This document shows, one piece after another, positions 8,210 through 16,498 of a stretch of DNA of 32,014 nucleotides. A program made the translations under genes and the position numbers. The stretch's first letter is position 1. Each line of letters opens with the position of its first letter. Below the pieces are notes generated by a model that worked only from the letters and a program-made list of their open reading frames with translations, was not told where the DNA came from and made no database searches. This stretch comes from Treponema sp. (lineage in GTDB: Bacteria > Spirochaetota > Spirochaetia > Treponematales > Treponemataceae), in contig JAGAZB010000031.1 of the NCBI GenBank assembly GCA_017940255.1, positions 1 to 32,014 on the forward strand, in the 5' to 3' direction.

Positions 8210-9778
8210 TTAATTATTAATATAAGTCTGCATCAACTGAGCAAAGAGATAAATCTTCTTATAAATATCAACTGAAAATTCTTTCATTGGTGTATCAACA
8301 TACTTTTCCAATTCTTTCCAGTTTTGAACGATAATTGGCTTTGGAAGGGAATAGTCTTCAATCAGCTGTTTAATTGTCTTTCCGATTGTAATAAGAGCCT
8401 GAGTTCCCTGAATAATATATCCGCGTGCCATATCATTTGCATCTGAAACTACACGGTTAATAATGTTTTCCGCACCTGCATCATGAGCAGTTTTTGGAAG
8501 CAGAGTTTTTATCTTAGACCCCATTGTTCCGTCTTCTGCAAATGAATCGTCGAACTGCGAAATATCATCAGACATTTTAAGCAATTCCTGATAAGCATTT
8601 GACATTGGAGCCGAAAGTGTTGAATCCCACTGACCTCGAATAACAACAACTTCATAGTATTCGCGAATAGTTTTCTTAACAAACTCAATAAGAAAAGTCT
8701 TAAGGAAATTTAACGGCTCGGCGTATTCAAGCAGAGATAAATCCTTTTTTTCAAGTACGGCGTTGAAAGCTGGAACATAATTCTTCATGCTCTGTGGGTC
8801 TGCAGTTCCAAAAATCTGAACGCAAATAGAACTTGCCTTAGATTCCTTCTGCTGAGCCTGAATCTTGTGTAAAAGAGCGCGTGTGTCTGCTTCAGTTTTG
8901 TCCATAAATGGTTCAATAACAGAAGGCACATTAGGATTGAGTTCTGTGCGGTAAGAAGGATCTTCAGAGGCGTGCTGAATAATCATATCAAGTGTCTGAG
9001 AAGCCTGAATTGCACGGATTTTTGCGATAATCTTTTTCCAGTTTCCGATTGAAACAAGTTCCCGGTTTTGTGTCTGTTTGAACATTTCAAACAAGTCGTT
9101 CCATGCAATAGATTCGTCTGTAATCTGGTATGCAACGGTAAGGAAATCTTTAAGATTATCCATAATATACTCTGCATTTACTTTGTCCAGACGTGGTGTT
9201 GAATCAAAACCATATTCTCTAAAGCTTGGATCGTATTTTCTGATGATTACATAATAATCGAAGGTACAGAAATCTTTGAAATATGAAAAAGCCTTTGAAA
9301 GATTTTCGGCCTTTGTAACACGGGCTCCGTCAAATTCATTTAAGAATGTCTGAAGCTTTGCTTCCATGTCTTTCTGCAGCTGATTAATAGGTACTGTTTT
9401 TGCTTTTTCAAGAATGTTGTTTTCGTCAAATTCTTCAAGCAGGGCAAGCTGATTATCTGACAAAACATAATTGATGAGCATTCTGTTAAAAATAGCAGGA
9501 TTAGGTGTGTTTGCAAACATTGTTTGTGCTGGCGAAACAACCTTGTATAAATCGAACATGAGTTTTCCGAATGCACCAGTCATTTCTGCATTGGCTGGTC
9601 GGTAAAAGGCGTGGAACTTCGATTTTGAGATTGATTTTGCAATCGCCTTTAACTTCTTTTTCTTGTCGGCTTCTGGACTTGAGCGGTTAAAAAGTGAAGA
9701 AAGAAGACTCTGAAAGAAACTTTCCTTCTGTGCAGAAGAGGAAGCTGACGATTTTGAATTTGTTTTTTTCTCTGCCAT
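8210..9778 (-). CDS. Spirochaete-type conserved protein (DUF5312-like)
   Basis: A 522-residue, mostly helical protein with no signal peptide or membrane helix. It opens with a low-complexity Ser/Lys-rich stretch (KKTNSKSSASSS) and a basic segment (DKKKKLKAIAKSISKSK), then a long helical body with NPAIFNRMLINYVLSDNQL, FDYYVIIRKYDPSF and NWKKIIAKIRAIQ. I associate this architecture with a conserved spirochaete family annotated as DUF5312; its function is unknown. It is a single-gene unit with a leaderless-type promoter and convergent neighbours through the 250-bp palindrome. Confidence 0.65.
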   Translation of the reverse strand: MAEKKTNSKSSASSSAQKESFFQSLLSSLFNRSSPEADKKKKLKAIAKSISKSKFHAFYRPANAEMTGAFGKLMFDLYKVVSPAQTMFANTPNPAIFNRMLINYVLSDNQLALLEEFDENNILEKAKTVPINQLQKDMEAKLQTFLNEFDGARVTKAENLSKAFSYFKDFCTFDYYVIIRKYDPSFREYGFDSTPRLDKVNAEYIMDNLKDFLTVAYQITDESIAWNDLFEMFKQTQNRELVSIGNWKKIIAKIRAIQASQTLDMIIQHASEDPSYRTELNPNVPSVIEPFMDKTEADTRALLHKIQAQQKESKASSICVQIFGTADPQSMKNYVPAFNAVLEKKDLSLLEYAEPLNFLKTFLIEFVKKTIREYYEVVVIRGQWDSTLSAPMSNAYQELLKMSDDISQFDDSFAEDGTMGSKIKTLLPKTAHDAGAENIINRVVSDANDMARGYIIQGTQALITIGKTIKQLIEDYSLPKPIIVQNWKELEKYVDTPMKEFSVDIYKKIYLFAQLMQTYINN

Positions 9779-9786
9779 ATCATTAA

Positions 9787-9815
9787 AATATACGGCAATT
9801 CACTTAATAATTCAA
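9787..9815 (-). promoter_or_regulatory. Promoter of the DUF5312-like gene, leaderless type
   Basis: On the minus strand: -35 TTGAAT, 17-bp spacer, -10 TATATT, then 8 nt to the ATG at 9778. No Shine-Dalgarno site is visible. Confidence 0.55.
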
Positions 9816-9867
9816 GGCCACGCGCTTAGCCTCAAAAATCTGCATATTATAATGCGGAAGCCTTAAA

Positions 9868-9897
9868 TTGACTGTAGGAGAAGAATTACTGTATAAT
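9868..9897 (+). promoter_or_regulatory. Sigma-70-type promoter of the outer-membrane operon
   Basis: -35 TTGACT (9868-9873), 18-bp spacer, -10 TATAAT (9892-9897). A roughly 30-nt leader with AAGGAGA (9923-9929) precedes the ATG at 9934. This is the best consensus promoter in the window and, unlike many others here, it drives a leadered gene. Confidence 0.75.
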
Positions 9898-9933
9898 TAA
9901 CACAATTTTATAATTCTTTTTTAAGGAGATTAT

Positions 9934-11010
9934 ATGAAAAAATTTGCAGCAGCAATGGTAGTTTCAGCAATTGTTTTAACTGCCGTTCATGCGTACAACC
10001 CACCGGTTGGAAATGAAAGTCTTTTTGAATATTCTAGTCCAGCCGCTCTCTCTGGAAAGCTTTCTGTAGCAGGAGGCGCACTCTTTTCTGCAGGCCCTGA
10101 TTCCCTTATCGTGAATCCAGCATTAACTGCAGGTGAACAAAGAACTGTTTTGAATGTTGGATACACTTTCCTTTATTCTGGAAATGATGAAAATGAATAT
10201 CAAGTTGGTTCTTCATTCCAAACAGGTATTCTTATTCCTTTTAAGCTCTACATTTTCAGCGGATTTGTAGACGGAAACTTTTCTAATTTCGATGAATTCT
10301 ACATTGGAAATAACATCAATATTAAAGCTGGTCTTGCAAAAGAGATTACAGACAAACTTGATGTTGGCGCAAGTGTAAGCGGAGGAATTAACTGGGGCTA
10401 TGGTTTTGACTGGGCTCTGGCTGGTAACCTTGGCTTTAATTATGCTTATGGCGACCTGGCTATTTTTAAGAACTTCCGCTACGGTGCTTCTCTCTTAAAC
10501 CTTGGTAAAGGTTATAGTGATTTGAACAGAACTGCTTACGGCACAACATACGATGGCACAGCAGATGCAGACAGCATTTCAATGTTCCCAACTTATGTAA
10601 CCTTAAAGATTGGTGCTGCCGGTTCTGTATTCAAGAATGAACTTATGGATATTGGACTTGCACTTGATTTAACAACTCCATGTTTCCAGAATCTTATTAT
10701 TGATATGAACCTTCAGTTTGCCCTCAAAAACATGCTTGTTTTGAGCATTGGCGAAAAAATCAACCTTGTAGAAACTATTAATCACAGAAATAATTTTGTT
10801 CCTGGAATTAGCCTTAGCTTTAAGTTTGATTTTAATGTTAAGAACAATGAATATCTTGCCCGCAATGACTGGAGCCAGAGTGAAATGAATGTTTCTGCAG
10901 GTTATAAGAATCTGTATGGTTCTGTTCATGCTATTTCTGCCGCTGCAGATTTATATCTGGGTATGGAGGATACATCTGCACCAGTTATCCTCATTGATTT
11001 TGAAGAATAG
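9934..11010 (+). CDS. Treponemal outer-membrane beta-barrel (PorV/FadL-like)
   Basis: A 358-residue exported protein. A cleavable signal (MKKFAAAMVVSAIVLTAVHA) is followed by alternating hydrophobic/polar strands with G-Y/F turns, as in outer-membrane barrels. An N-terminal SAGPDSLIVNPALTAGEQ segment is of the NPAxx kind seen in PorV/FadL-like and UPF0164-type treponemal proteins. Such proteins form a channel or carry other surface proteins. It starts the operon with the large OmpA protein 11 bp downstream. The Shine-Dalgarno site is strong and the promoter consensus-like, which fits an abundant envelope protein. The exact family is an inference from architecture. Confidence 0.65.
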   Translation: MKKFAAAMVVSAIVLTAVHAYNPPVGNESLFEYSSPAALSGKLSVAGGALFSAGPDSLIVNPALTAGEQRTVLNVGYTFLYSGNDENEYQVGSSFQTGILIPFKLYIFSGFVDGNFSNFDEFYIGNNINIKAGLAKEITDKLDVGASVSGGINWGYGFDWALAGNLGFNYAYGDLAIFKNFRYGASLLNLGKGYSDLNRTAYGTTYDGTADADSISMFPTYVTLKIGAAGSVFKNELMDIGLALDLTTPCFQNLIIDMNLQFALKNMLVLSIGEKINLVETINHRNNFVPGISLSFKFDFNVKNNEYLARNDWSQSEMNVSAGYKNLYGSVHAISAAADLYLGMEDTSAPVILIDFEE

Positions 11011-11021
11011 GAGGAATGATG

Positions 11022-14000
11022 ATGAATAAAAAGATTTTTGCAGCTGGCGCTCTTGTTGTTTTTGCATCAGCTCTTTTTGCTGCACCAAAATACATTTCCC
11101 CAAATAACGATGGTATTCAGGATGAACTTGTTATTCCTCTGAATATTTCTGATAAGCGTTATATTCAGGGATGGAGCCTGGTGATTATGGATTCTAATCA
11201 CCAGGTTGTTCGTACAATTGAAAATAAAGTTGCATTACCAGAAAAAGTTGGTTTTAAATCATTCTTTAAGCAGCTTGTTACTCCAAAACAGGGCGTTGTT
11301 GTGCCGGAATCTGTTTCCTGGAACGGTGCTATGAATAATGGAGAAACTGCTCCAGACGGTACTTACTTCTATTATCTTACTGCAACAGATGATAATGGCA
11401 ACAAAGGCCAGACAAAGGAATATGAAGTTGTAGTAGATACTCTTGCTCCTGATGTAGAACTTGCACAGCCAGGCGACAAGATTTTTGGTGAAGGTGCTAA
11501 ATCTGCATTTAAGGTTCGCCAGACTGGTTCTAAAGAAGATGAATGGCTTGGAACTTTCAAGTCTGCTGATGGTAAAGTTGTTAAGTCTATGAAGTGGACT
11601 AACGCTGAACCTGCTGAATTTAACTGGTACGGAACTGATGATGACGGAGCACAGGTTCCTGATGGTGTATATTCTTATGAAATTACAGCAACAGACCGTG
11701 CTGGAAATATTGCTCCAAAGTCTACAATCACAAATATTATTTATTCTGCTGATAAACCTGCAACAAATATTTTTGTAGAAGGTTCACGTTACTTCTCTCC
11801 TCGTACAGAAAGTAATCTTCAGACTGTTTCATTCAACCTTACAATTCCTACTCCAGATGAAAAAACTGGTAACAAACTGGTTGAATGGTCTGTAAATATT
11901 AAAGATCAGAAGGGTAGCGTAGTTCGTTCTTTCAATAATGAAAAAACAGGTGCTCTTCCTCCTTCTTCTATTACTTTTGATGGTACAGGTGATGATGGAA
12001 AACTGCTTCCAGACGGCCAGTATCAGGCTGTGGTTGCTGCAAAATATCTGAACGGATATGTTCCTGCAGAAATTTCTTCTGCCGCAGTTCTTCTTGATAC
12101 AGAAAAGCCTTCTGCTTCAATTACAGCTTCAGAAAAAACATTCGGTGCCGGTACAAAAGATTCTGTAACATTCTCAATTGCAATTGCACCTTCTTCTGGC
12201 GCTCCTGTTTATGCATGGCGCGGAGAAATCCGTAATTCAGAAACAGGTTCTGTTGTTCGCGAATATTCTTTCAATGAATATCCACCTCAGACAATTGTTT
12301 GGAACGGTATTGCTGATAACGGCGGAATTGCTGATAAAGGCTCTTACATTTTTGTTCTTTCGGGTACTGATCTTGCCGGTAACGTTGGCGGCGGAACAAG
12401 TGCTCAGGCTGTTGCATTCAGCACAGACGAAACAAAGCTCCTGCTTGCTATGTCTGATTCAGCCTTCTCTCCAAATGGTGACAAAGTAAAAGATACAATT
12501 TCATTTAATCCTGTTACTGCCACAAAAGACATCGTAAAATATGAATTCTCTGTAGCAGATGCAAAGGGAAACCTTGTTTACAGTCAGAAAAATGATTCAT
12601 CATTGCCTGCAAACTTTACTTGGGATGGTAAAGATAAAGATAAGATTCTTTGTTCAGATGGTCTTTATTCAGCTCAGCTTTCTGTAGAAGCTGCAAACGG
12701 TTCAACTGCAAGTGCTTCAACTCAGAATTTTGAACTTGATACTGTAGCTCCAAGTTTGAGCGCAGAAACTGCTTGGGCTGCATTTGCTCCAAACGGAAAT
12801 GGTAATCAGAAGAACCTGCCTGTTTCAATCAAAGATTGTTCTGCAGAAAAACTCTGGGCTGCCGAAGTTCGCGACACAAAGGGCAAGTCAATTTATAAGT
12901 TCTCTTGGAATGGTAAAAAAGATGCTATTACATGGAACGGTACAGATGATTCTGGAAACATGGCTGCAGATGGAACTTATAATTTAGTTATCTTCTCTAC
13001 AGATGATGCTGGAAACAGCTTCTCTACAGAAATTAAGGGAATTACACTTGATAACCGCGAAACAAAGGGTTATGTAACTGCTGATTTGGAAGGAATCTCT
13101 CCTAATGGTGACGGCGTTCTTGATACTCAGAAGTTTGAAATCCGCACTTCTGTAACAGATAATATTGTTGCATGGAACTTTGATGTTCGCAAAGAAGACG
13201 GAACTTCGGTTTATGCTCTTTCTGAAAAAGACAGTGCAAATCTTCCTGCTGTAATCAACTGGAATGGTGCTGGTGCCGATGGAAAAGCTTGCGAAGGAAC
13301 CTTTACTGGTACTCTTGAAGTAAAATATAAGAATGGAAATACTGTAAGTGCAGTTTCTGCTCCATTTGTTTGTACTGCAACACCTCCTCAGCTTAAGGTT
13401 CAGACAGCACCTCAGTACTTTAGTCCAGATAATGATGGTACAGATGATGACCTCTTCATTAAGCTTGGTGGAACAACAAAGGCTAGAATTAAGAACTGGG
13501 CATTTACTATTAAAGATCCACGTGGCCGCGACTTCTGGCGTACAAGCGGAAAAGCTCAGATTACAGAACGCATTGTTTGGGACGGTTTGAGTAACGTTCA
13601 GAAGGATGCTAACGGAAATGCAGAACGTGTTCAGTCTGCTATGGATTATCCATATACATTCACTGTAACAGATTCTTTGGGAATGACAAACACTGTAGAA
13701 GGTGTAATTCCTGTAGATGTTCTTGTTATTCGTGACGGTAATGTTCTTAAGATGGCAGTTCCTTCTATCATCTTTGAATCAGATGCTGCTAACTTCCAGA
13801 CTGCAAATGCTAAGCTTGATAAAGCAAAGGTTGATAACAACATTAAGATTTTGAATCGTATTGCTGATATTCTTAAGAAATTCAAGGATTACAAGGTTAC
13901 TATTGTTGGACATGCTAACAAGGTTACAAATAATCCTGATGAAGAGACTGTTGATAATCCACGCGAATGGGGACGTGCTTCTATGCCTCTTTCTAAGGAA

Positions 14001-14156
14001 CGTGCGGACGCAATTAAAGTTTACCTCACAAAACGTGGTGTAAATGCAAATGCACTTTCTACTGATGGTATGGGTGGTACACGCCCTGTTGTAGATCCAA
14101 AAGATAAGGATAACAACTGGAAGAATAGACGAGTTGAGTTTATTCTTGAAAAATAA
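11022..14156 (+). CDS. Giant FlgD/Ig-repeat protein with C-terminal OmpA domain
   Basis: About 1044 residues. I use the third of three consecutive ATGs (11022), which lies 7 nt after GGAGG; the first ATG at 11016 is too close. A signal peptide (MNKKIFAAGALVVFASALFA) is followed by at least six Ig-like modules of the FlgD/CHU_C kind. Each opens with a calcium-loop-like motif (YISPNNDGIQDEL, FSPNGDKVKDTIS, FAPNGNGNQKN, ISPNGDGVLDTQ, FSPDNDGTDDDL) and ends in W(N/D)G-x-D-(D)NG-x-x-x-(P/A)DG-x-Y. The last about 120 residues are an OmpA peptidoglycan-binding domain (VTIVGHAN, LSKERADAIKVYL, NRRVEFIL). It probably links the outer membrane or a surface structure to peptidoglycan, with its barrel neighbour as partner. 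It overlaps the convergent next gene by 17 bp. Confidence 0.85.
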   Translation: MNKKIFAAGALVVFASALFAAPKYISPNNDGIQDELVIPLNISDKRYIQGWSLVIMDSNHQVVRTIENKVALPEKVGFKSFFKQLVTPKQGVVVPESVSWNGAMNNGETAPDGTYFYYLTATDDNGNKGQTKEYEVVVDTLAPDVELAQPGDKIFGEGAKSAFKVRQTGSKEDEWLGTFKSADGKVVKSMKWTNAEPAEFNWYGTDDDGAQVPDGVYSYEITATDRAGNIAPKSTITNIIYSADKPATNIFVEGSRYFSPRTESNLQTVSFNLTIPTPDEKTGNKLVEWSVNIKDQKGSVVRSFNNEKTGALPPSSITFDGTGDDGKLLPDGQYQAVVAAKYLNGYVPAEISSAAVLLDTEKPSASITASEKTFGAGTKDSVTFSIAIAPSSGAPVYAWRGEIRNSETGSVVREYSFNEYPPQTIVWNGIADNGGIADKGSYIFVLSGTDLAGNVGGGTSAQAVAFSTDETKLLLAMSDSAFSPNGDKVKDTISFNPVTATKDIVKYEFSVADAKGNLVYSQKNDSSLPANFTWDGKDKDKILCSDGLYSAQLSVEAANGSTASASTQNFELDTVAPSLSAETAWAAFAPNGNGNQKNLPVSIKDCSAEKLWAAEVRDTKGKSIYKFSWNGKKDAITWNGTDDSGNMAADGTYNLVIFSTDDAGNSFSTEIKGITLDNRETKGYVTADLEGISPNGDGVLDTQKFEIRTSVTDNIVAWNFDVRKEDGTSVYALSEKDSANLPAVINWNGAGADGKACEGTFTGTLEVKYKNGNTVSAVSAPFVCTATPPQLKVQTAPQYFSPDNDGTDDDLFIKLGGTTKARIKNWAFTIKDPRGRDFWRTSGKAQITERIVWDGLSNVQKDANGNAERVQSAMDYPYTFTVTDSLGMTNTVEGVIPVDVLVIRDGNVLKMAVPSIIFESDAANFQTANAKLDKAKVDNNIKILNRIADILKKFKDYKVTIVGHANKVTNNPDEETVDNPREWGRASMPLSKERADAIKVYLTKRGVNANALSTDGMGGTRPVVDPKDKDNNWKNRRVEFILEK

Positions 14157-14688
14157 AATCCATGCGGATGTCATGTTCATCCGCTGGTAAATCTCCTACA
14201 AGCTGGAATTGAAGGCAAACGCCCGCGATTCCAGCTTGTTTGTTTAACCGGGCCAGGTATTTATCGTAATATCCTTTTCCGCGGCCCAGGCGTTTGCCAT
14301 CTTTTGTAAAGGCGCGGCCTGGTACAAGAACCAGAGTTGGTTCCATTTCGGCTTCCGGGCAGAAAAGATTTCTTTTATCTGTGGATACAGGTTCCTGAAT
14401 ATTGAAGGTTCCTGTCTGTGTTTCACCATTGTATTGATAAAAATCCATTGTAGAAGTTTCTGGATTTACTTTTGGAATATAAACTCTTTTTCTTTGTGCA
14501 AGAGCACTGTGTATTACTTCGGTAAGGTCTGCTTCATCTGGCAGGGCCATATAGGCAAGTATAATGCTTGCAGATTGAAACTGTGCCGAATTAATGATTT
14601 TGTCACAAATTGCAGCAGAAGATTCAGCAAAAAATGAGTATGTTGACGCTTTTTTCTTAATAGATGTTCGAAGTTCTACTTTTGTCAT
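14140..14688 (-). CDS. 5-formyltetrahydrofolate cyclo-ligase
   Basis: Converts 5-formyl-THF to 5,10-methenyl-THF with ATP, returning stored folate to one-carbon metabolism. The 182 residues fit the family length. Seen: N-terminal KVELR, YMALPDEADL, a KRVYIPKV strand, LVLVPGRAF-KDGKRLGRGKGYYDKYL (nucleotide and substrate loop), and the final LPADEHDIRMD. The gene has no Shine-Dalgarno site and a promoter only 6 nt upstream. Its last 17 bp overlap the end of the OmpA gene on the other strand, with no terminator between them. Confidence 0.93.
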   Translation of the reverse strand: MTKVELRTSIKKKASTYSFFAESSAAICDKIINSAQFQSASIILAYMALPDEADLTEVIHSALAQRKRVYIPKVNPETSTMDFYQYNGETQTGTFNIQEPVSTDKRNLFCPEAEMEPTLVLVPGRAFTKDGKRLGRGKGYYDKYLARLNKQAGIAGVCLQFQLVGDLPADEHDIRMDFIFQE

Positions 14689-14694
14689 ACCATA

Positions 14695-14723
14695 ATTATT
14701 TCACAAAAAGCACTTAGGGGCAA
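14695..14723 (-). promoter_or_regulatory. Promoter of the cyclo-ligase gene, leaderless type
   Basis: -35 TTGCCC (14723-14718), 17-bp spacer, -10 AATAAT (14700-14695), then 6 nt to the ATG at 14688. Confidence 0.45.
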
Positions 14724-14752
14724 GTTTTTTTTAATAGTCACACACTACCGCG

Positions 14753-14898
14753 GCTCCGCACTGCTCGCTTTTTTAGAGGCCGCTCACTTCGTTTCAAAAC
14801 CTGCAGCAGCAGATTTCTTGAGTTCTATAAATTTTAAAATAAAAAAAGAGTTTTCCGATTTCTCAGAAAACTCTTTTTTAGCAGCTGCTGCAGGTTTT
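14753..14898. repeat. 146-bp direct repeat, copy 1 (nested hairpin)
   Basis: Near-identical to 14987-15132. Inside it, AAAACCTGCAGCAGC (14796-14810) is inverted at 14884-14898. Between them a terminator-like stem pairs 14843-14855 with 14866-14878 (13 bp, 10-nt loop). The arm sequence is the T-arm/acceptor end of the tRNA-Asn remnant in copy 2, so each copy carries two opposed tRNA 3' ends around a terminator. Confidence 0.85.
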
Positions 14899-14953
14899 GC
14901 CGTTACGGTCGCAGACCTCCTGTCTGCTCCCTCCACGGCGCCTTCGTTCGCTA

Positions 14954-14973
14954 AGTTGCCATCCATGGCAACT
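14954..14973. repeat. Short palindrome of the GTTGCC family
   Basis: AGTTGCCAT and ATGGCAACT are perfect 9-bp arms around a 2-nt loop, lying between the two 146-bp repeats. Related palindromes built on GGCAAC/GTTGCC occur at 16477-16498 and 31614-31631. Confidence 0.6.
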
Positions 14974-14986
14974 TTCCTCTAAAAAA

Positions 14987-15132
14987 GCTCCGCACTGCTC
15001 GCTTTTTTAGAGGCCGCTCACTTCGTTTCAAAACCTGCAGCAGCAGATTTTTTGAGTTCTGTGAATTTTAAAATAAAAAAAAGAGTTTTCCGATTTCTCA
15101 GAAAACTCTTTTTAGCGGCTGCTGCAGGTTTT
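14987..15132. repeat. 146-bp direct repeat, copy 2 (tRNA terminator version)
   Basis: Same length and order as copy 1, with a few base differences. Its stem (15078-15090 with 15101-15113) lies directly downstream of the minus-strand tRNA-Asn 3' end and is most simply the original tRNA terminator, from which copy 1 was duplicated. Confidence 0.85.
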
Positions 15133-15159
15133 GAACCTGCGACACATGGATTAACAGTC
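15116..15159 (-). pseudogene. 3' half of tRNA-Asn(GTT), likely attachment-site scar
   Basis: Read on the minus strand: anticodon loop CTGTTAA (anticodon at 15155-15153), 3' anticodon strand TCCAT, variable GTGTC, T-arm GCAGG-TTCAAAA-CCTGC, acceptor AGCAGCC and discriminator G. The 5' half is missing: the bases before the loop cannot pair with TCCAT, and no D-arm or 5' acceptor GGCTGCT follows. Identity therefore stops at the anticodon loop, a usual crossover point for tyrosine recombinases. A terminator follows the 3' end. Confidence 0.75.
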
Positions 15160-15346
15160 AGCCTCAATTTATCTCAGAGTAACTCAATACTTCCTGTTGT
15201 CAGAACTTATATTTACATTTTACAGTAGTATAACAATTTATGCAATTGATTTATTTTGAGTTACTTTGAGTAGTTTTTATTTTATGTAGGTCTTTGTGTA
15301 GGTCTCATGTTATATTGTTATTACAGACATAACATGCATTTTTGAT
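15160..15346. other. Gene-free stretch beside the tRNA scar, possible integrase arm region
   Basis: No gene seen. It holds an inverted pair AGTAACTCAA / TTGAGTTACT, two copies of GTAGGTCT 12 bp apart, and CATGTTAT / ATAACATG. Short spaced repeats next to a truncated tRNA are typical of integrase arm sites, but no integrase gene is present. Confidence 0.3.
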
Positions 15347-15730
15347 TTATTCAGTAATCTCAATAAAGTTTTCTTCAAGTCCAACAATACAGCTCTCGTA
15401 ATATCCGTCTCCAGTTGTTCGCGCTCCACTAGAAACGGAATATCCAGCTTCATCAAGTTTTGCAGTAAGTTCATCAACTGCAGCTTTACTTCCAACACTA
15501 AATGCTATATGGGCATAACCAGTGCGGAATGGATGTTTCGTTTGTTCAACAAGTTCTGGGCGCGTCATAAGCTCAAGACGTGAACCGTCATCAAAAGAAA
15601 TGAAGTAAGATCTAAAATCAGTCTTTGGATTGTGGTAGCCGTCATTGGCTTTTCCTTTCAGGTAAGTCACGAAAAAGTCTCTAGCTTTTTCCGAGTTTTT
15701 CACATAAAGTGCAACGTGCTCAATTTTCAT
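15347..15730 (-). CDS. VOC-family (glyoxalase/dioxygenase fold) protein
   Basis: A 127-residue protein of two beta-alpha-beta-beta-beta modules. Putative metal ligands are in the canonical places: H5 (IEHVALYV), E53 (RLELMT), H74 (YAHIAFSVG) and E124 (FIEITE). The family includes glyoxalase I, resistance proteins and dioxygenases; which reaction this one performs cannot be told from the sequence. It probably acts as a dimer in the cytoplasm. It lies alone next to the tRNA scar and may be cargo of a former insertion. Its promoter is of the leaderless type. Confidence 0.85.
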   Translation of the reverse strand: MKIEHVALYVKNSEKARDFFVTYLKGKANDGYHNPKTDFRSYFISFDDGSRLELMTRPELVEQTKHPFRTGYAHIAFSVGSKAAVDELTAKLDEAGYSVSSGARTTGDGYYESCIVGLEENFIEITE

Positions 15731-15739
15731 AATAAAAAT

Positions 15740-15745
15740 ATTATA
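15740..15745 (-). promoter_or_regulatory. -10 element of the VOC gene, leaderless type
   Basis: A perfect TATAAT on the minus strand ends 9 nt before the ATG at 15730; no Shine-Dalgarno site and no clear -35. Confidence 0.45.
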
Positions 15746-16204
15746 TCATAGTTCCTGGAAAAAGGGGTCGTTAAATGCCGTTCGTTCCAGCCGTACTTCG
15801 TACCGCTTCCACTCACTGCACGCATCGAAGTCTAAACGTTCCGACTTCCAGAAAGGTAGCAAACAGAGTGTTCCTCATTCGCATAACTCCGCTGCACTTC
15901 GTTCCGCTCCATTCTGCTCATTCGTTCACACACTGTTTGCATTTACTAGCGGGCTCGCAAGGTGGCCTTTGTGAAAGCGGCGCAAGGAGCAATGCAAGCA
16001 CAGTCAGCTGCAGTCGCTCCAGGAGTGGCAGAAGAAAAGCAAGGGAGCAAAGCAACTGCCACACCTTACGCTTTGTGCATCTGCCTGTTTCCGCAGGCGG
16101 GCCCATCGTTGCAGTAAGCACTCTTTTTGCAGAAGCCGCCAAAGTTCTGCCTCGCGCTGTAAACTGGTCGTTAAAAAATAATGTGTCGTCCGCGGGAGTC
16201 GCAA

Positions 16205-16368
16205 CTTAAAACGGCGGGCACGCAAAAGGTTTTCCCCCTTCCCCCCTGCCGCGGGGCACCCCCCCAACACCCCCTTTCCAAAAATTAAGGAATGCTATTG
16301 AACCGCTCTCGGGGGGAATTAGGGGGCAAACCTTTTGCTCAACATTGCAGTTGTCCCGCCGTTTTAAG
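16205..16368. repeat. 164-bp two-step inverted repeat
   Basis: A perfect 14-bp outer arm CTTAAAACGGCGGG (16205-16218) pairs with 16355-16368. A perfect 11-bp inner arm GCAAAAGGTTT (16222-16232) pairs with 16328-16338. The interior has C-runs on the left and G-runs on the right that could extend the fold. Confidence 0.75.
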
Positions 16369-16443
16369 ATGCTCAGTTGGTCTTACAAGGGCGGCTTTTT
16401 TGGGAACTATTTTCGTATGGGACAAATTGTTGCTTCAGTCGCA

Positions 16444-16498
16444 CAGGCACCGCTAGTGCCTGCGCTCCATCAGCAAGGGGCAACGTCCTTGTTGCCCC
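16444..16498. repeat. Two adjacent hairpins
   Basis: CAGGCAC (16444-16450) pairs with GTGCCTG (16456-16462). GGGGCAAC (16477-16484) pairs with GTTGCCCC (16491-16498). Both are perfect. The second belongs to the GGCAAC/GTTGCC palindrome group. Confidence 0.65.

Noticed and set aside
8030..8275. Plus-strand open frame of 81 codons
   Set aside because: It lies within the long palindrome and runs into the end of the gene on the other strand; its codons are explained by the repeat.
12178..12489. Plus-strand frame of 103 codons inside the giant OmpA gene
   Set aside because: Shadow frame; rich in Leu, His and Gln and fully inside a confident coding sequence.
13779..14180. Minus-strand frame of 133 codons opposite the OmpA domain
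   Set aside because: Opposes a clearly conserved OmpA domain and has no recognisable content.
14753..15132. CRISPR array
   Set aside because: Only two long repeats 234 bp apart with internal hairpins and no cas genes; not a CRISPR pattern.
15116..15159. Complete tRNA-Asn gene
   Set aside because: No D-arm or 5' acceptor strand follows the anticodon loop; the adjacent bases do not pair with the 3' anticodon strand.
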